A DNA stretch of 64,000 bases from Neolentinus lepideus HHB14362 ss-1. Lineage: Eukaryota > Basidiomycota > Agaricomycetes > Gloeophyllales > Gloeophyllaceae. Positions 47,082 through 59,726 of this stretch are shown here, piece after piece. Each line of letters opens with the position of its first letter. The first letter of the stretch is position 1. The stretch spans positions 62,001 to 126,000 of the forward strand of contig KV425566.1 in the NCBI GenBank assembly GCA_001632425.1, written 5' to 3'. The notes beneath the pieces were generated by a model that searched no databases, was not told where the DNA came from, and worked only from the letters and a program-made list of their open reading frames with translations. Position numbers and translations under genes: made by a program.

Positions 47082-48533
47082 TCACTCGACTTTCCTCCTC
47101 GCGCTCCTCACCCCAATCCTGCCGCCTCTCCTCATCCCGGTCATCTCTACACCCTCCTCAACGCTCTCCACCTCCGCCTCACTAAGGCCCCTCCTATGTC
47201 CCGGCCCCCTCCTCCCGGCCCCACCGCCGACGAAACCCAGGACCTTCACGATCCAATCATTAATAAGAATAACCAGCGAGAAGACCGGCAGTCGGATGGG
47301 GATGTACGGCGACGGCAGCAGGGGACGGGAGTCAGAGCCGGAATCGGTGGTGGGAAGGGGTCTATAGGGGTCTTGTGGGACTGGCTGTGCATGCATTGCC
47401 ATTATGATGTACTGGATAGAAAGGTGTTAAAGAGAGAAAATGTGGAGGAGGAGGGGTACGGACTGCGGGGAAGATAAGAGCGAATATGGCAGCGTTGGCG
47501 AGGCCGGAGCCCCACATGCAGAGGGCTGCAGAGGGTAAGCCTACGTGAAGAAAGAAGGCGTGTTGAATAAGCGACTTGCATGCATCGGAGCATGGCTTAC
47601 CGAATGCAAAGTAATATGCCCAGTGCTCTTCTAGATGTCGGACTCTCCTGAAGAGCGCCAGACCTCGTGCGGTCCATATGAACCTATTCACCAGGACGAT
47701 AAACGTCCCCATAACATAGAACAGATTCTGCGGCGAGACCTACTCAAAGCAGTAGTAGCTGAGTCCGACAATCATCAATCTTGTACTTCACGCAGCAAAG
47801 GGGACGAGAACATACTTACGCATCCACCCAGCACAAGAACGCAAAGCTTACAAACGGACCCACAACAGGGATATACGCTAGTGCAAAATCAAGTGCCACA
47901 GAAGTCACTATCATCACCCCTCGATACGCGGACGTTGCGAGTGCATTGAGAATGCCGGTGTAGGTGTACGACATCTCGGCTGTGGTTGCTCGAGAGCCGT
48001 GGCGTAGCGCGTACGTGCGCTTGGCTATCAGGGTGCACCAGGAGCTCTAGGGAGATTCGCATCATAGTGGGAGATATAGTGGAGGAGGGGACGTACGTTC
48101 AAGTATAGGGAAGCGCCGAGGACCGGGAGTAGCCAGAGGACCTGGTAGAACCAACCGACGTTCCGGTGAAGCCATTTCTGCTGATTTTGCACCAGAGGTT
48201 GCAGGAGGAGATCAAAGACATATATCGATGTCAACGATAGTGAGTTCAAGAGCAAAGACTTGAGAAAATTAGCTCTGATTTCTGGATCACTTGGTACGGA
48301 AGCGGTCGTGAGACCAAGATGACCATTGCACTTTAGATGGCGGCGCACCTGGTAACTGTCAAAACAACTATGTCCCATCTGAAGGCATCCATGAGGCCAC
48401 GGAATGCCCATGTTGCTTGAAGTATCAAAGTGTCCTGGACAGGGATGAAAGAGGGGTAGGCGGCACGAGCAGAATAAGGGGGATTCGGGGAGTATGAATC
48501 GTGACTGGCTCGCTGCGTTGGATGCCGGGACAT
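47082..48533 (-). CDS. EI24-family multispanning membrane protein
   Basis: Resembles the EI24/EPG-4 family of ER membrane proteins, linked in animals to autophagy and cell death; the fungal role is unknown. The N terminus is a Ser/Pro-rich cytosolic tail (MSRHPTQRASHD). Several hydrophobic segments follow: LQATWAFRGLMDAF, then after introns KSLLLNSLSLTSIYVFDLL and VGWFYQVLWLLPVLGASLYLN. Next come SSWCTLIAKRTYALRHGSRA, an intron-restored segment LAYIPVVGPFVSFAFLCWVDAYYCFEYVWAARGLS, RRVRHLEEHWAYYFAFG and GLANAAIFALIFP. The C-terminal tail is Arg/Gly-rich (GRRGPGHRRG). About 370 residues. The family call rests on the WFYQVLWLLP and HLEE-WAYYFAFG blocks. Confidence 0.75.
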
Positions 48534-48901
48534 GTTCTACAGGAGCCTCCCAGTGATATTAATCAGAAACAGTCCCCCAGACAGACTAGCACAGTAGATT
48601 CATGTTCTCGTACGGGTGCAAGCGCCAGGCTTGCAACGATCGAGATGCCGTGACGCTCTTCGGCTGTACCCGAGTCTTTACCTATCCTTACCCGACATGT
48701 CCTGAATGAATCTGACCAAGCCACTACTTGTACAACTAAGATCAATTGGAAGGAGTATCTCCTATATACGATGCAGTCCAGGGTAAGTCATAGCGATACA
48801 GCAAGGGTTTCGTGGATGCTCAAACCCACCAGAGAATAGGCTCTCATGTATACGTACCTCCTCACCCATCGAACTCTGTCCCCTTCGCTCCAGAGTCCAA
48901 C
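48534..48901. other. Divergent intergenic region, EI24-like gene / unknown gene
   Basis: 368 bp between the EI24-like start and the proposed ATG of the next gene. Contains an ATG near 48771 followed by gtaagt, which could be an alternative first exon of the + gene. Confidence 0.4.
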
Positions 48902-50063
48902 ATGGAGTCAAAAGGAGTCAGTAGTCTCTTGCATAGCTTGAGGTGCGCCCAAAAAGATCGACCGTCGTAGTGTGGTCAGTGTTTACTCGCGACATCTGGG
49001 TAGGGGCGAACAGTTCCGTCACACTCGAAACCTAGAACGAGCAAAACGCAACCTTTCCAAGGCAAATTCAACTGATCGCAGCTCTACAACAACAGTGCCC
49101 TTTACCTTGGATTATAGCGAGCTGCATGGCGATCAGCGACCTATCCGTGCGGGCACTAGTCAGGCTGCGCCATCTCATCCGACCACTGCCGGTCCTGTGC
49201 CGAAGAGCTGGAGAAAAGTCTCGCAGTCTGATCGACTGGGTACTGACGCAGACGAACCAGCATGGAGAGCTGAAGCACTGTCTGTCGTCCTCAATCATCT
49301 ACCAGACGGTACCGGCCTGACATCTCGTGTTCTCCGCGACACGCTCCCCGGACTGTCGTCCATCCGGAGTTCCCCATCATCGGCCGTTCCCCCATTGTCG
49401 GCGCTGTGTTTCCGTGTCATCCTCTCCCTATACACAGGTCTCTCTGACTTCGAGGAGGAGCTTGTACCCTACCTGGCACCCCACCTGCGCCGCGACCTGC
49501 TAAGATATACATCCATCTACTCTCCTCTTCCCAACTCCAAGCTCTATGCCCTGTGCGAAGAAGGGCATGCTGATGGCGAGCTGATTATCATTGGGCCTCA
49601 CTCATCCTTACGGAACGATCTATGGAATGACAGTGGTCAAGATACCGTACCCATCGAACCCGGTGACACTGACCAAGAGGAGGAGGAAGACTGGTCCTGG
49701 GATTCTCCCTTCCCCTCCTCCTCTCCTCTCCTATCTCTCACTCTCCTGTCCACACCTCTAACCATCCCCACCCTCCTCACCGTCCCGCCCACCCTCACAC
49801 ATTTGGCCCTCCTCGCCATACCCTCCCTCGTCCCCATCCAACACCTACCATCAATATGCCCCTTGCTTGTGGTCTTGGACTTGTCATATAATAAGTGGAT
49901 TGATAAGGGAGGAGTAGGAGAGAAGGCGCTAAGAAGGGTGGAGTGGAGGAGACTGAGGAGGCTGGAAGTATTGGGACTGAGAGGTTGCGCGGTCGATACT
50001 GAGGATCTGAGGGAGGTAAATAGGGAGAGGTGGGAGGATGTAAGGGTTATATTGGATTCATAA
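48902..50063 (+). CDS. Hypothetical protein with leucine-rich C-terminal region
   Basis: Not recognised. The main exon is open from about 48971 to the stop at 50063 (363 codons) yet contains no internal ATG in frame, so translation must begin in an upstream exon. ATG 48902 (MESKGVSSLLHSL) fits: a donor at 48943 (gtgcgc) and an acceptor at 48970 or 48979 both keep the frame. That makes a 28- or 37-nt intron. The N-terminal part is basic and Ser-rich (YSRHLGRGEQFRHTRNLERA). The middle includes ELHGDQRPI and an acidic patch DQEEEED. The C-terminal ~130 residues have leucine-rich character (LTHLALLAIPSLVPIQHLPS, LLVVLDLSYNKW, LRRLEVLGLRGC), resembling a few LRR units. No catalytic motif is seen. 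Start coordinate is uncertain. Confidence 0.6.
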
Positions 50064-50368
50064 GACTTCGAGGCGAGGAGCAGAGTGGACTGTCATTAGG
50101 TATCGCGAGATACATTCGTGCCAAGGGCGTTCGTCTATCATTACAAAATGCAGATTGCGGAGCAGTACGGATGTCAAATGTCCAATTCCATCGGGTGACA
50201 TCAGATCAAGAGATCGTACATATAAGGTACAGCGGATTAAGCGTACAGGATATGGTGCTTATCGTTTAACAGGATTTATATCAGGATGTTCTGGAAGTTA
50301 AGAATTGTTGCAGGTCGAACACAGGTACGATCTGCGATGACCAATTGAGATGGTGTTCATGGCAGTGA
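50064..50368. other. Convergent intergenic region
   Basis: 305 bp between two convergent genes; no coding signal or repeat seen. Presumably 3' UTRs. Confidence 0.5.
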
Positions 50369-51496
50369 TTAAGAACGTACATCACTATCTTTATCCGTCG
50401 CCTTATTTGGTACAGGGCCAGAAGTGTCATTAGGTGGTAGACGGACCCCTGCGGGCCTGCTGCTCTCGGGTGGTGGCTTCACTTTCAAATCATGGAGGAA
50501 TGACCATAGGACTGTCGTATACCGGGCAGACAGCTCCACGCTCGATGTTGATCGGTATCCTGTTCTGTCTGTACATGCATCAAGGAGTCAAATCGAAGTG
50601 AAGCAACCCGGGCGAAGGGAGCACACTCACGGAGGATGGCACTATTAACCTGATCCGCCACCGCCTCCCTCCTCTCCGGACTCATATACCTTGCCGCGGG
50701 ACTGTTCTCCGGCACAGTGTACGCCAACAGGCTCATCACGTGCTCCAGCTCTTTCGCATACTGTTTCAAGTCCTCCTGGTCGGGCAACGCCTGCACCGCG
50801 ATATTAAGCTTTCGAGCAGAGTGGACGAGCTGCACCTTGTCTGTGTCTGAGTCGGTGAGGGCGGGGGTCGGAGGGGGGTCGCCGGGAAGAGGTGAGGTAC
50901 GCATGGCCTCGATGAAGGCTTGAATGCGTAGATTGAGAGAGATGTGGTGTGGTTCGAGGGAGCGTGCGTAGAGGAATTGAGTCGTATCTGGTGGGGGAGG
51001 AGAAGAAGAAGAATGAGAAGACGGCGCGGGGGTCAAGACGGAGGGAAAATGTTGGGTTATGAGGTCCATGGCGTGCTCGACACGACCTGAAAGGATGTTT
51101 CTGCGGATTTCTGTGGCATGGTAAGTACTTGGGGTGGACCTATTGATCGAATGATCGGATGATGGTAAGCGACGTACCTCGACGCAGCGCGAGCGATCGG
51201 ACTGCTTCCGGGGGTAGAGATAGCGGGTCAGGTGAGGGTGCGGTGGGCTCGGACATGATTTCGTCGCCATCTGCATCGAGTTGGCGAACACCGCTATCGT
51301 TGAGTAGTGTTCGAGCAGTATCCCCGTAGCAGTTCTGGAATAAATAGTCGACTACCAAGGCTCTCTATACGGAGGGCGCGTGTCAGTGATAGTGCTATGG
51401 AATAATGACGGTGGTCATTACCAAGTGTTGCGGAATGGGATTAAGGAAATGGGCATTTGGGAGAGATGTCTTGACGCCCCAGGGTCCGGAAGACAT
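50369..51496 (-). CDS. RanBPM-like LisH/CTLH/CRA protein without SPRY
   Basis: A member of the RanBP9/10 and GID/CTLH group, subunits of an E3 ligase that degrades gluconeogenic enzymes in yeast. The first exon (MSSGPWGVKTSLP, start 51496) is short. The second has the LisH motif LVVDYLFQNCYGDTARTLL and VRQLDADGDE. Then, across an intron, comes CTLH (EIRRNILSGRVEHAMDLI), LEPHHISLNLRIQAFIEAM and the CRA region (KELEHVMSLLAYTVPENSPA, RREAVADQVNSAIL). It ends with TTVLWSFLHDLKVK and a disordered tail to a stop at 50369. Gid1/RanBPM normally carries an N-terminal SPRY domain, which is absent here. Gid8 is an alternative, but the LDADGDE and NLRIQAFIEA blocks are closer to the RanBPM type. Confidence 0.8.
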
Positions 51497-51661
51497 GGTC
51501 CCTGTCGGTAAAGGTGTGTTCTGTTAGTTGTTGTAGCGGGTTGCCTTGCAAGTGCCCTTTCGGAGGCAGATAGGCGTGCACAGCCACTGTATGTGGCCAT
51601 AACGCGGCCCCAATAAGCTAAGTGCAGCAGCAGCTCTGGTGGCTGCTCGTCTACACCGTCC
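51497..51661. promoter_or_regulatory. Short divergent promoter region, CTLH gene / ATG2
   Basis: 165 bp separate the divergent start codons. Any promoters must be shared or overlap the coding ends. No distinct motif was recognised. Confidence 0.45.
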
Positions 51662-54600
51662 ATGACTTCGTGGATAACATCTTGGCTGCCGCCGCTGCCG
51701 TCAATCGACCTCTCCTCCGCACTGCCCTCTGCCATACAGAGCCGCTTCATCTCCTTCCTCCTTAAACGCACCCTCGGCCACTTTGTCAAGCCCGGCCAGT
51801 TCGATGTCGCGCAAGTCGACTCCCAGATCGGCTCAGGCTTCGTGCAGGTGCGCGACCTGAGACTCGACGAAGATGTGCGCAGCGCTGTCTCTTGGGTGCT
51901 GTGATGTGATTTACTGAGCGAGTGTGAGTAGGCCATCAACGGGCTGCTACAAGGCTTTCCGCTCCGCCTCAAGGAAGGTGGGATCGCGAGTGTCGTAGCT
52001 CGTGTGCCGTGGCCGAATCCCCTCACGTCCATTGTTGGCATGTCCATCCAATCTCTGCGCCTAACGCTCGCTGTTGTACCTGGCACCAACATGAAAGCGA
52101 GCACGGCCCATCTTGCGGACTCTGTGGCGTCTGTGGCTGAGACGTTCATACATGAAGAACTCACCTCCAGGGAGGAGGCCATGCTGCGAGAATCGATCTA
52201 CTCTGAGACGCTTGGTGCTACTTTCTCCACCGATGAGCTGAAGAATGTCCCTGGTGGTTTCGACGTTGACGCTGACCCCTTCCACTCTCCCGATTCTGAA
52301 GCCCACGAAGCACATTTCAATCCGGAAGGCGTCGGCATCTTCGCCACGCTTATTGAGGGACTCCTCGCGAGATTTAAACTCGATGTACATGATGTCAGGA
52401 TCACCATTGTCGACGAGAATAATGCCAGTTTCACTCTGTCAGTGCCTGAAATACAATATGGTACTGAGTGCCCAGATTCCTCCCCCGCAGAACCGGGCAG
52501 CCAAGCTGAAGGCGCTAGTAGAGTTCTTACTATCTCGGGGGTGACATTAAGTTCTCGATGTTTCCGTCCTCCAAGGATCCTGCCCTCGTCGTATGCGGCG
52601 TCCCCGACGTCGACTCTGTCACCTGTATCACCAGCTCAGGATCCTTTGACTGCTTCAGTCCACAGCGATGCACTGACTTCTATTATCCTTCATGATCCTG
52701 CGCCTGCATCTGTTGCAGGTCAGCCTGACCGAAGACGAATGCCGTCCCCAATATCCTCTAGCGCGTCTGACTCGTCCATGGACGAAGAAACGCAGATGAT
52801 GATGTCCCAGTCCCTTGTCTCGCTCCCTCCTCGCCCATCCGACTTGACATATAGCCACCAGCAAGAAGCTATTGAGGAAGAGCCTTCAGCTTCCGCGCCT
52901 ACCTCCCAGTCGGTAGCGTCTCTGTCTCTGTCTGATATCTATTCTGCGTATCAGGCTCCTGAGGAAGAGTATGAACACTATACCGAAGACCCACCGTCAG
53001 ATTCACCTTTCCTCGAACATCTACAGTCAGATTCAGGATCGGAGAATGCATACGAGTACGATCTCTCTCGGCCCCCTCGGCCACTGTTCCCCGAGCCTTC
53101 AATACAAGACGAGCGGAACGAGGATGTAGACGTAGAGGCGCTACTGCCAGAGACGCCCATTTCTCGCTCTCCTCCTCCATTAACGCCGTTCGAATCACCA
53201 CAAGCCCCCGCCGACTTTTCATCGTCTCCCCAATCCATCTCGGACGGTTATTTCGAATCCGGTCCCTCGATGTACCATGGTCCTGAACCCCGTTCGACAT
53301 CGTCAACACACTCTCTCGCCGCCAGCACATATCACGACTCCGAGACCCCTTCGGTCAGGATGAGTGAATCCGTGGCCAGCAGCATGTATGAGAGCGCCGT
53401 ATCTCATGGACTGGCTATCTCACATGGACATGGGTTGGATATATCGCGTGGACTGGCTATGCCTGGAGGGATGTGGCAGAGCACGGTGTCGGATGTAGTG
53501 GAAAAGAGTACGGAGGCGGTAGATCCGTTCCTTTTTGAGGCACGGCAGGGGGTCTCTAGTTCTCCGGCTGCTTATGAGCGAGCGACTTCGCCCGTTGAAT
53601 CTGTGAAGGCTCAGAGAAGTCCGGTAGAGCGGGAGCCTACGCCTGTAGAGGAACATCCGGCATCACCCCCACCACCCCCTATTACTTCCTCTGGACCTGC
53701 TGCTCAGCAAGCTCGTGATGAAGAAGGTGATATCATCCTGTCTTTTGGCTCTGAACCGATCGTAATCAGGCTCACGACCCCTCCTGTTCGTGGACTAAGC
53801 TCGAAGGAATCAAGTTCCTCCACTCAACCTATTGAGAGGAACAAGCAGCATAGCCAGACCCAAGCTGTGCAGCAGGAGAAGTCGAAATTGACCGTTACAA
53901 TCGGTGTGATGGCAGTCGCGCTCTCCGCGAGACATGTGCAGAGCGCCCTCAGCCTTCTTTCTCAGCTGCCCTCATCCTTAAGCTCGAAGCCGTCGTCAGT
54001 AAAGACACAGGAGTCCGGGATACTCGATCAACTTTCGGTGGAGGTGACAGTGAGAGGAGTCGTATTACTTCTTCTTCTCTCGCCATCGGCCATCGCAGAA
54101 GTTGAAGCCAGTACTCGTGTGACACAGTTCTTCTCCCACCCTCTCGTTCCCCCCAAAGGAATTGGGAACTATCTGCGAGTTCACTTGGAGGCGTTGTCGC
54201 TGCAGGTCTCGTCACTTTCTCAGAAGCCAGCAGGTAAAGGAAAGATTTCTCCGCGAAGTAAGCCCCCACCGGCCTCCAGTACGACAACAGCCAAATTTAC
54301 TCTTCACGAACTATCTGCCTTTGCCTATCTATCCGATAGCAAAGATTCGGATTGTGACTACCATGCCATACCGATCTTGATCACAGACCCAAACCTCCCA
54401 TCGCACTATACGTCGCAGCATACCTTCCCTGTGGCGGGGTACTCGTTCCAGGATGATACAAGTGCGCCGGAGCTGCCTACCTTCGATATTGCGGATTGGA
54501 CGGACGTTAGACATCGAGCCGTGTCTGCGAAGATTACAACTTGGCGGACGAAGGCTGCACCTCAGCAGGGCCGGCGATCGAGTTATAGGTTGAGCTCGAG

Positions 54601-57600
54601 TCCTGGAACGAGGTCCCTAGCATCGTCGCCTCCGAAACGGGGCAATACTGTCTCGGACGTTCAGCCCCATGCGGCTGTCAGAGTCAATACGACGTTGACC
54701 GCTGATGGGTTGGATGTCAGAATGGACATAGTGCCGTTGCACGTGTTCCTTGATTTAGAGCTCTTGTCTCCCAGGAGCGGCAAGGCAGGAGAGGACGGTC
54801 TGCTATCTTTTCTTGCTGAGGCTACTGACTTCGAAGCAAATGTTCCGGTGGCGCATGATGCTGAAGATTCCGACGAAGAATCACAGGAAGACACCGACGG
54901 AGAGACTACGCCTCCTGCCACTCCACGAATCGTTACCGATGTTAAGGAGACGGATAGAGAACGAGAAAGGAGGAGGTTGGAGGCGCTTGTTTTACAGGAT
55001 CTCGATTTGTCCTTCGACTATCGCGTCAAGGATGTTGTAAATACTGCTAGGAAGATAGACCCACCCAACACAAGAAACGCCGCGGTTTGTGTACTTCATA
55101 GCTCCTTCTGGTGTTATGAACTGATGTGTATCGTTGCTTCAGAAACGTCAGGATGACCGGAAGGTCTCCTCAAAGTTGAATGTAGTCCTTGCACTTCCGG
55201 TTCTCCGGGTGCAGGTCCGGTGTCCTCCTCCCCCTGGATGTGCACCTCGCTCAGGCTCAGCTATCTTGGATATCCATGACATAGAGATTTCATCCGGGCC
55301 TCAGTCGTCCCGGGGTATGCCTGCACGAGCTAGGTTTGCGGAGTTCGTGGACGTTCCCCGTGACATCCCGTCTTCTCAAGATGATACCAGCAGCAACGAG
55401 GTGCTTCGCGCAAGATGGGCAAGAATACTCGTGTCGTATGTGTCTGTCGGGCACTCAAAGGCCGTCGGCATCCTTTCACTAGGGTCTCTGTCGCCTGCGA
55501 TCGAGCCATCGTCGTCCTCACCGGGAGAGCGCTCCAGACAAACACCAGCCTTGCTCCCACGGCTGCGCCTTCTGCAGTCATCCCTACATTCCCAATCAGA
55601 TGCATCAGTATCAGTGTCTACTACCGTTGTTGCTGTAGATCTACCCTCTGCATATGTTGCATTGTCCAAGCCAATTCTCGACGGGCTGCAGTTGTGGGCA
55701 GATGACATTGCGCAGCTGTCAGAAAGAGCGGCGAAAGCGTGGAGAGTGGATGAAGACAGTAGTAAAGCTACGAGTTTGATAGGTAGTAGATATTTTATGC
55801 GACAAGGAAGCAGCGGCGCGGCCAGTCAAGTCAGTAACACTCTGTCGCCGTCGCTGAGTGCTCATAGGAGTGAAACCGTGATGAAGCTCAATCTTACTGA
55901 AGGTGAGCGTATTTACACGAATAATATCATATTCACTGCTCATTGCTTCGGTTGATCTCTCCAATAGCGTTTGTACGCATACTGCTGCCCCGAGCGGCGA
56001 AAGCATCGCGCCCGCTGGACTTGTCAGCCTCTGACTTGGACTTATTGGTTGAGATAAAGCCAGAAGGAAAGGTATGTCCACCGGTGTGAGCGTCAGACTT
56101 GTCCGCTCAATGAATAATAGGATGAGACTGTTATGACACTAGCGATCGCGAACATCGGTATACGCGAAGTGGATCCTACGACAACTATTCGAACTATGTT
56201 ATCCAAAACGCATTTGCGCCAGTTGGTTCGTGATCGTCCTGGCTCGGTTGTCACGGTAATAATAACAACAATGATAATTTATCTTGAAGGGCACATCGGG
56301 AAGACCTATGCTGAAGCTTCGGTTCACTTCAGCGGTTGTGTCAGACCGGGGAACGGCAAAACAATCGAGGATTAGATTATCTTTGTCATCCTTTACATAC
56401 AACCTTCTTCCGGACCTCGCCTGGGCAACGGATTTAAGTGAGTATGTGAAAGCCCCACCGGGAGTAAGGACAGTTCTTTTCTCTGGATCTGCTTAGCCTG
56501 ACTTTCATCTCAGGCTTTCGAGTCGGTCGTTCCAAGTGAAAGAACACGAGTGTCCATCAAAGTTCTGGATGGATCAGTGCGTCTTTGGGCACCGACGCAT
56601 CCCGGAGCGCTTGTGATGTATATGGGTGAAACGGAATTTGACACTGACATCATCGGAGGGTCTCCTCATATGGCCTTCCGATTAGCTGTTCCCAGCTTGT
56701 CGCTTTTCATGATCGACGACAAGGTCTCAGTTGCAGACATATCTTATGTACCCGGTCCTGAACAGTCGTATTGGAAGGTACGTTGCAAGCTCCCTCTTTC
56801 AGTACGTTCCTAATGATACAGTATGTAGAGCACCGGTTATGCGCTGTTCTGTGAGATTATCAATTTCCATTTGAAGTTCTCCCAAATGAGAAGAGACGAA
56901 CTTCCAGAGACTGAGGTACGCGGGTTTTCCATTGTCCTGGACATGCCTAATTGCAGCAACTGGTTAGGCTATTATTCAAGGACTGGATCTCCGCGTTCAT
57001 CTCTGTGCCGACACTGCTTCGGCCCTTACTGCATTCCTAGGTGACTTCGGCACTTTGTTCAGCTCACCGGCGCCGGAGGGGTAAGTCGGGCCACCCGTAA
57101 TGAGGCACCTGTTGAACTCACGATTATCCAGCCCACCATCCCCCGCCTTGAAGAGAAGACCTACTGACGTGTCTGAGAACCCTCAGGGCCTTGCATGTAA
57201 GTTGTCTTCCTGTGATTTGAAGTCGATTGAAGTTGACCACTTCCGGCAGACTCTATGGACGAGTATGCATTCAGACGTGTGCCTGAAGTGGGAGCAGCTC
57301 CTGATATGATTAGCGACGATTTGCCCACCAACCCTGACTATCTTGACGCTTCATTCGGTGCTGCTGCTGGTTTCCGCGAGCTAACGGACTCGGACCTGGA
57401 TGAATTCGACGAGCAAGACATTCCCGCGATGGCAGTTCCATCGTACGTTAGTGGGATAGTGTCGAACGTCGGCGGTGAAACTGTACGCATGTTGGACCCG
57501 GAAGGCATACACATCGACGAAGGCTACTTCGAGACACTCACACCAGAGAAACTCGATCAAAGTCCAGAGTGAGTGGAAACTACAGTGGCTACAGCTCGAA

Positions 57601-59512
57601 TACTGATCGATCTCTTCCCACAGAGTCGATGAAACAATACTCCGTGTTCGGGCAGACGATTGCAACGTCTCTCTTTTCCTCTACGATGGCTACGACTGGG
57701 CTCGCACCCGTAGAATCATCGAAGAAGAAATGAAAGCAATGAAACGTCGATTGGCCAAGATCCGACAGCTGGTGGCTAGTGGACAAACCTACGACCCCAG
57801 CGTGGAGGAAACAAGCGCCCTTCTCTTCAATTCCGTGTACATTGGTCTGGAGCAAGATCTTGGTGACATGGAGTCTGACGCTATCATCGCTGCAATTGAC
57901 GAGGAGTTGAAAGAGGACGTCGAGACTGGGACGCAGAGCTCCTGGCAATCCCTACGGCCCCAGGGCACTGGTACGCCCAATCCAAAGCCTGCACGTCTGA
58001 AGGGACGGAGGTTGGCACGCTCCAAGGGGCCGAATATTGAGATCCGCCTGATGTCCATGCATGTCACGGTGGATCAGTGGGGACCAGACAAAGGTTTGAC
58101 TTCCAGGATATTTGCCACCGTCAAAGAGCTCGAGATACTGGACCACATCAAGACATCTACATGGCGGAAGTTCCTTTCTGAACTCATCACCGATTCGAGA
58201 GGCAATATGCGGGAGACGGACTCAAATATGGTCCGCATCGAGTTATGTCAAGTGTGTCCTGTACCGGGAAATCCGTCTGAAGAAGCTAGGTTGAAGGCAA
58301 GAGTGTGCAGTGCTCGTTTATGTTGTGTAGTGGACTGACCTCCAATCTAGGCCAAGATACTACCTCTGCGTCTGAATGTTGACCAGGATGCTTTGGACTT
58401 CTTCAAGAAATTCTTCAGTTTTCAGGACCCCGACGCAGTCAAAGAGCCATCGGCGAATCCGGACGAGGGCATGTATTTCCGTATGTCGTCAATATTTACT
58501 CTTGTTGTGTCTGTGCTAATAAGACAATGATCGTGAGCAGAATATGCGGAGATCTTCCCTGTGGACATCAAGCTGGACTACAAGCCTCGCCGTGTCGACT
58601 ACAGGGCTTTGCGCGAAGGAAAGACCATCGAACTGATGAACTTTTTCCATTTCGACGGAGCAGAGATGACCCTCCGTCATCTCACTCTTTACGGGGTGAG
58701 CTGTGCCGCCGTATCTACAGTTTTCTAGTATGTGCTAACAAGATATTAGATAACTGGCTGGCCTCGGCTGTTTGACATGCTCAATGACCTGTGGACGCCC
58801 GACGTGAAAGCTACTCAGATGGTCGACATCATCTCAGGTCTGTCTCCAATCCGGTCTGTCGTGAATGTCGGCTCCGGCGTCGCGGACCTCGTCCTCCTGC
58901 CAATTGCTCAGTACAAGAAAGACGGCCGGGTCATCCGCGGTATGCAGAAGGGTACGTCCGCCTTCGTGAAATCCACCGCCATGGAGGCGATCAAATTGGG
59001 CGCGCAACTCGCTACTGGTACGCAAGTCATCCTTGAACAGGCCGAGACCGTATTGGGCGCACAGTTTGGCGAACAGCTCACTGCGGAGGCGCTGCAGATT
59101 CCCACCGATGATGAATTTGGGGAAATGGGAGAGGTGCTAGGAGACGAGGATCAGGATCTTATCAGTCGCTATGCGGAACAACCGAGCGATATCAAGGAGG
59201 GGATACAATCTGCGTACAAGAGCCTCAGGCGGAACTTTAGCTCTGCGGCACAAACTATTCTGGCGGTGCCGATGGAGGTGTATGAGCGATCGGGCAACGA
59301 GGTAAGCACACTAAACCGAGAAAATAATGGAGTCGATTAATTGATTGGCCTCTTAGGGTCCCGTCCGCGCTGTCATACGTGCTGTGCCGATAGCGGTACT
59401 GAAGCCTATGATAGGCGCAAGCGAAGCTGTCAGCAAGACCCTCCTCGGTCTTCAGAACACCCTGGATCCGAGTGTACGCCAGGAAGCAGAGGCGAAGTAC
59501 AAACACCGTTAA
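51662..59512 (+). CDS. ATG2: Autophagy lipid-transfer protein Atg2
   Basis: Atg2 bridges ER and phagophore and transfers lipid during autophagosome growth. The start at 51662 ([11 protein letters not shown]) leads into the chorein-type N terminus ([20 protein letters not shown], then after an intron [20 protein letters not shown]). A large middle exon (about 52.0-55.1 kb) includes a Ser/Pro-rich disordered insert around 52.6-53.7 kb. Further exons give [44 protein letters not shown] and [15 protein letters not shown]. Near 58.1-59.3 kb lies the conserved ATG_C region: [46 protein letters not shown] and [20 protein letters not shown]. The terminus is [13 protein letters not shown]. Roughly 2,000-2,100 residues, the usual size. 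The exon join near 56.25-56.32 kb is uncertain. Family identity is firm. Confidence 0.93.
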
Positions 59513-59726
59513 ACGATCACGATCGCGACACGACCAACACGATCCATTGTAATAAGACCAAACACCATCTCCTCGTCCACCTCCAATCTGTAATCCTACA
59601 TATATTAGCATGCACATACATATACTGTATCATAGTCATGTCACCCTACATTATACACATATATCCTGGGATCATGAAGTGCACAGTTGACGAGCAAAGC
59701 CTGTGGAGCTATCATAGCGTCTCTGC

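Noticed and set aside
47064..47477. 137-codon open frame on the plus strand
   Set aside because: Antisense to the Arg/Gly/Pro-rich tail of the EI24-like gene; the proline-rich appearance comes from the complementary GC-rich tail.
51418..52182. 254-codon open frame on the minus strand
   Set aside because: Antisense to the ATG2 start and the CTLH gene's first exon; no motif, and codon pattern explained by the real genes on either side.
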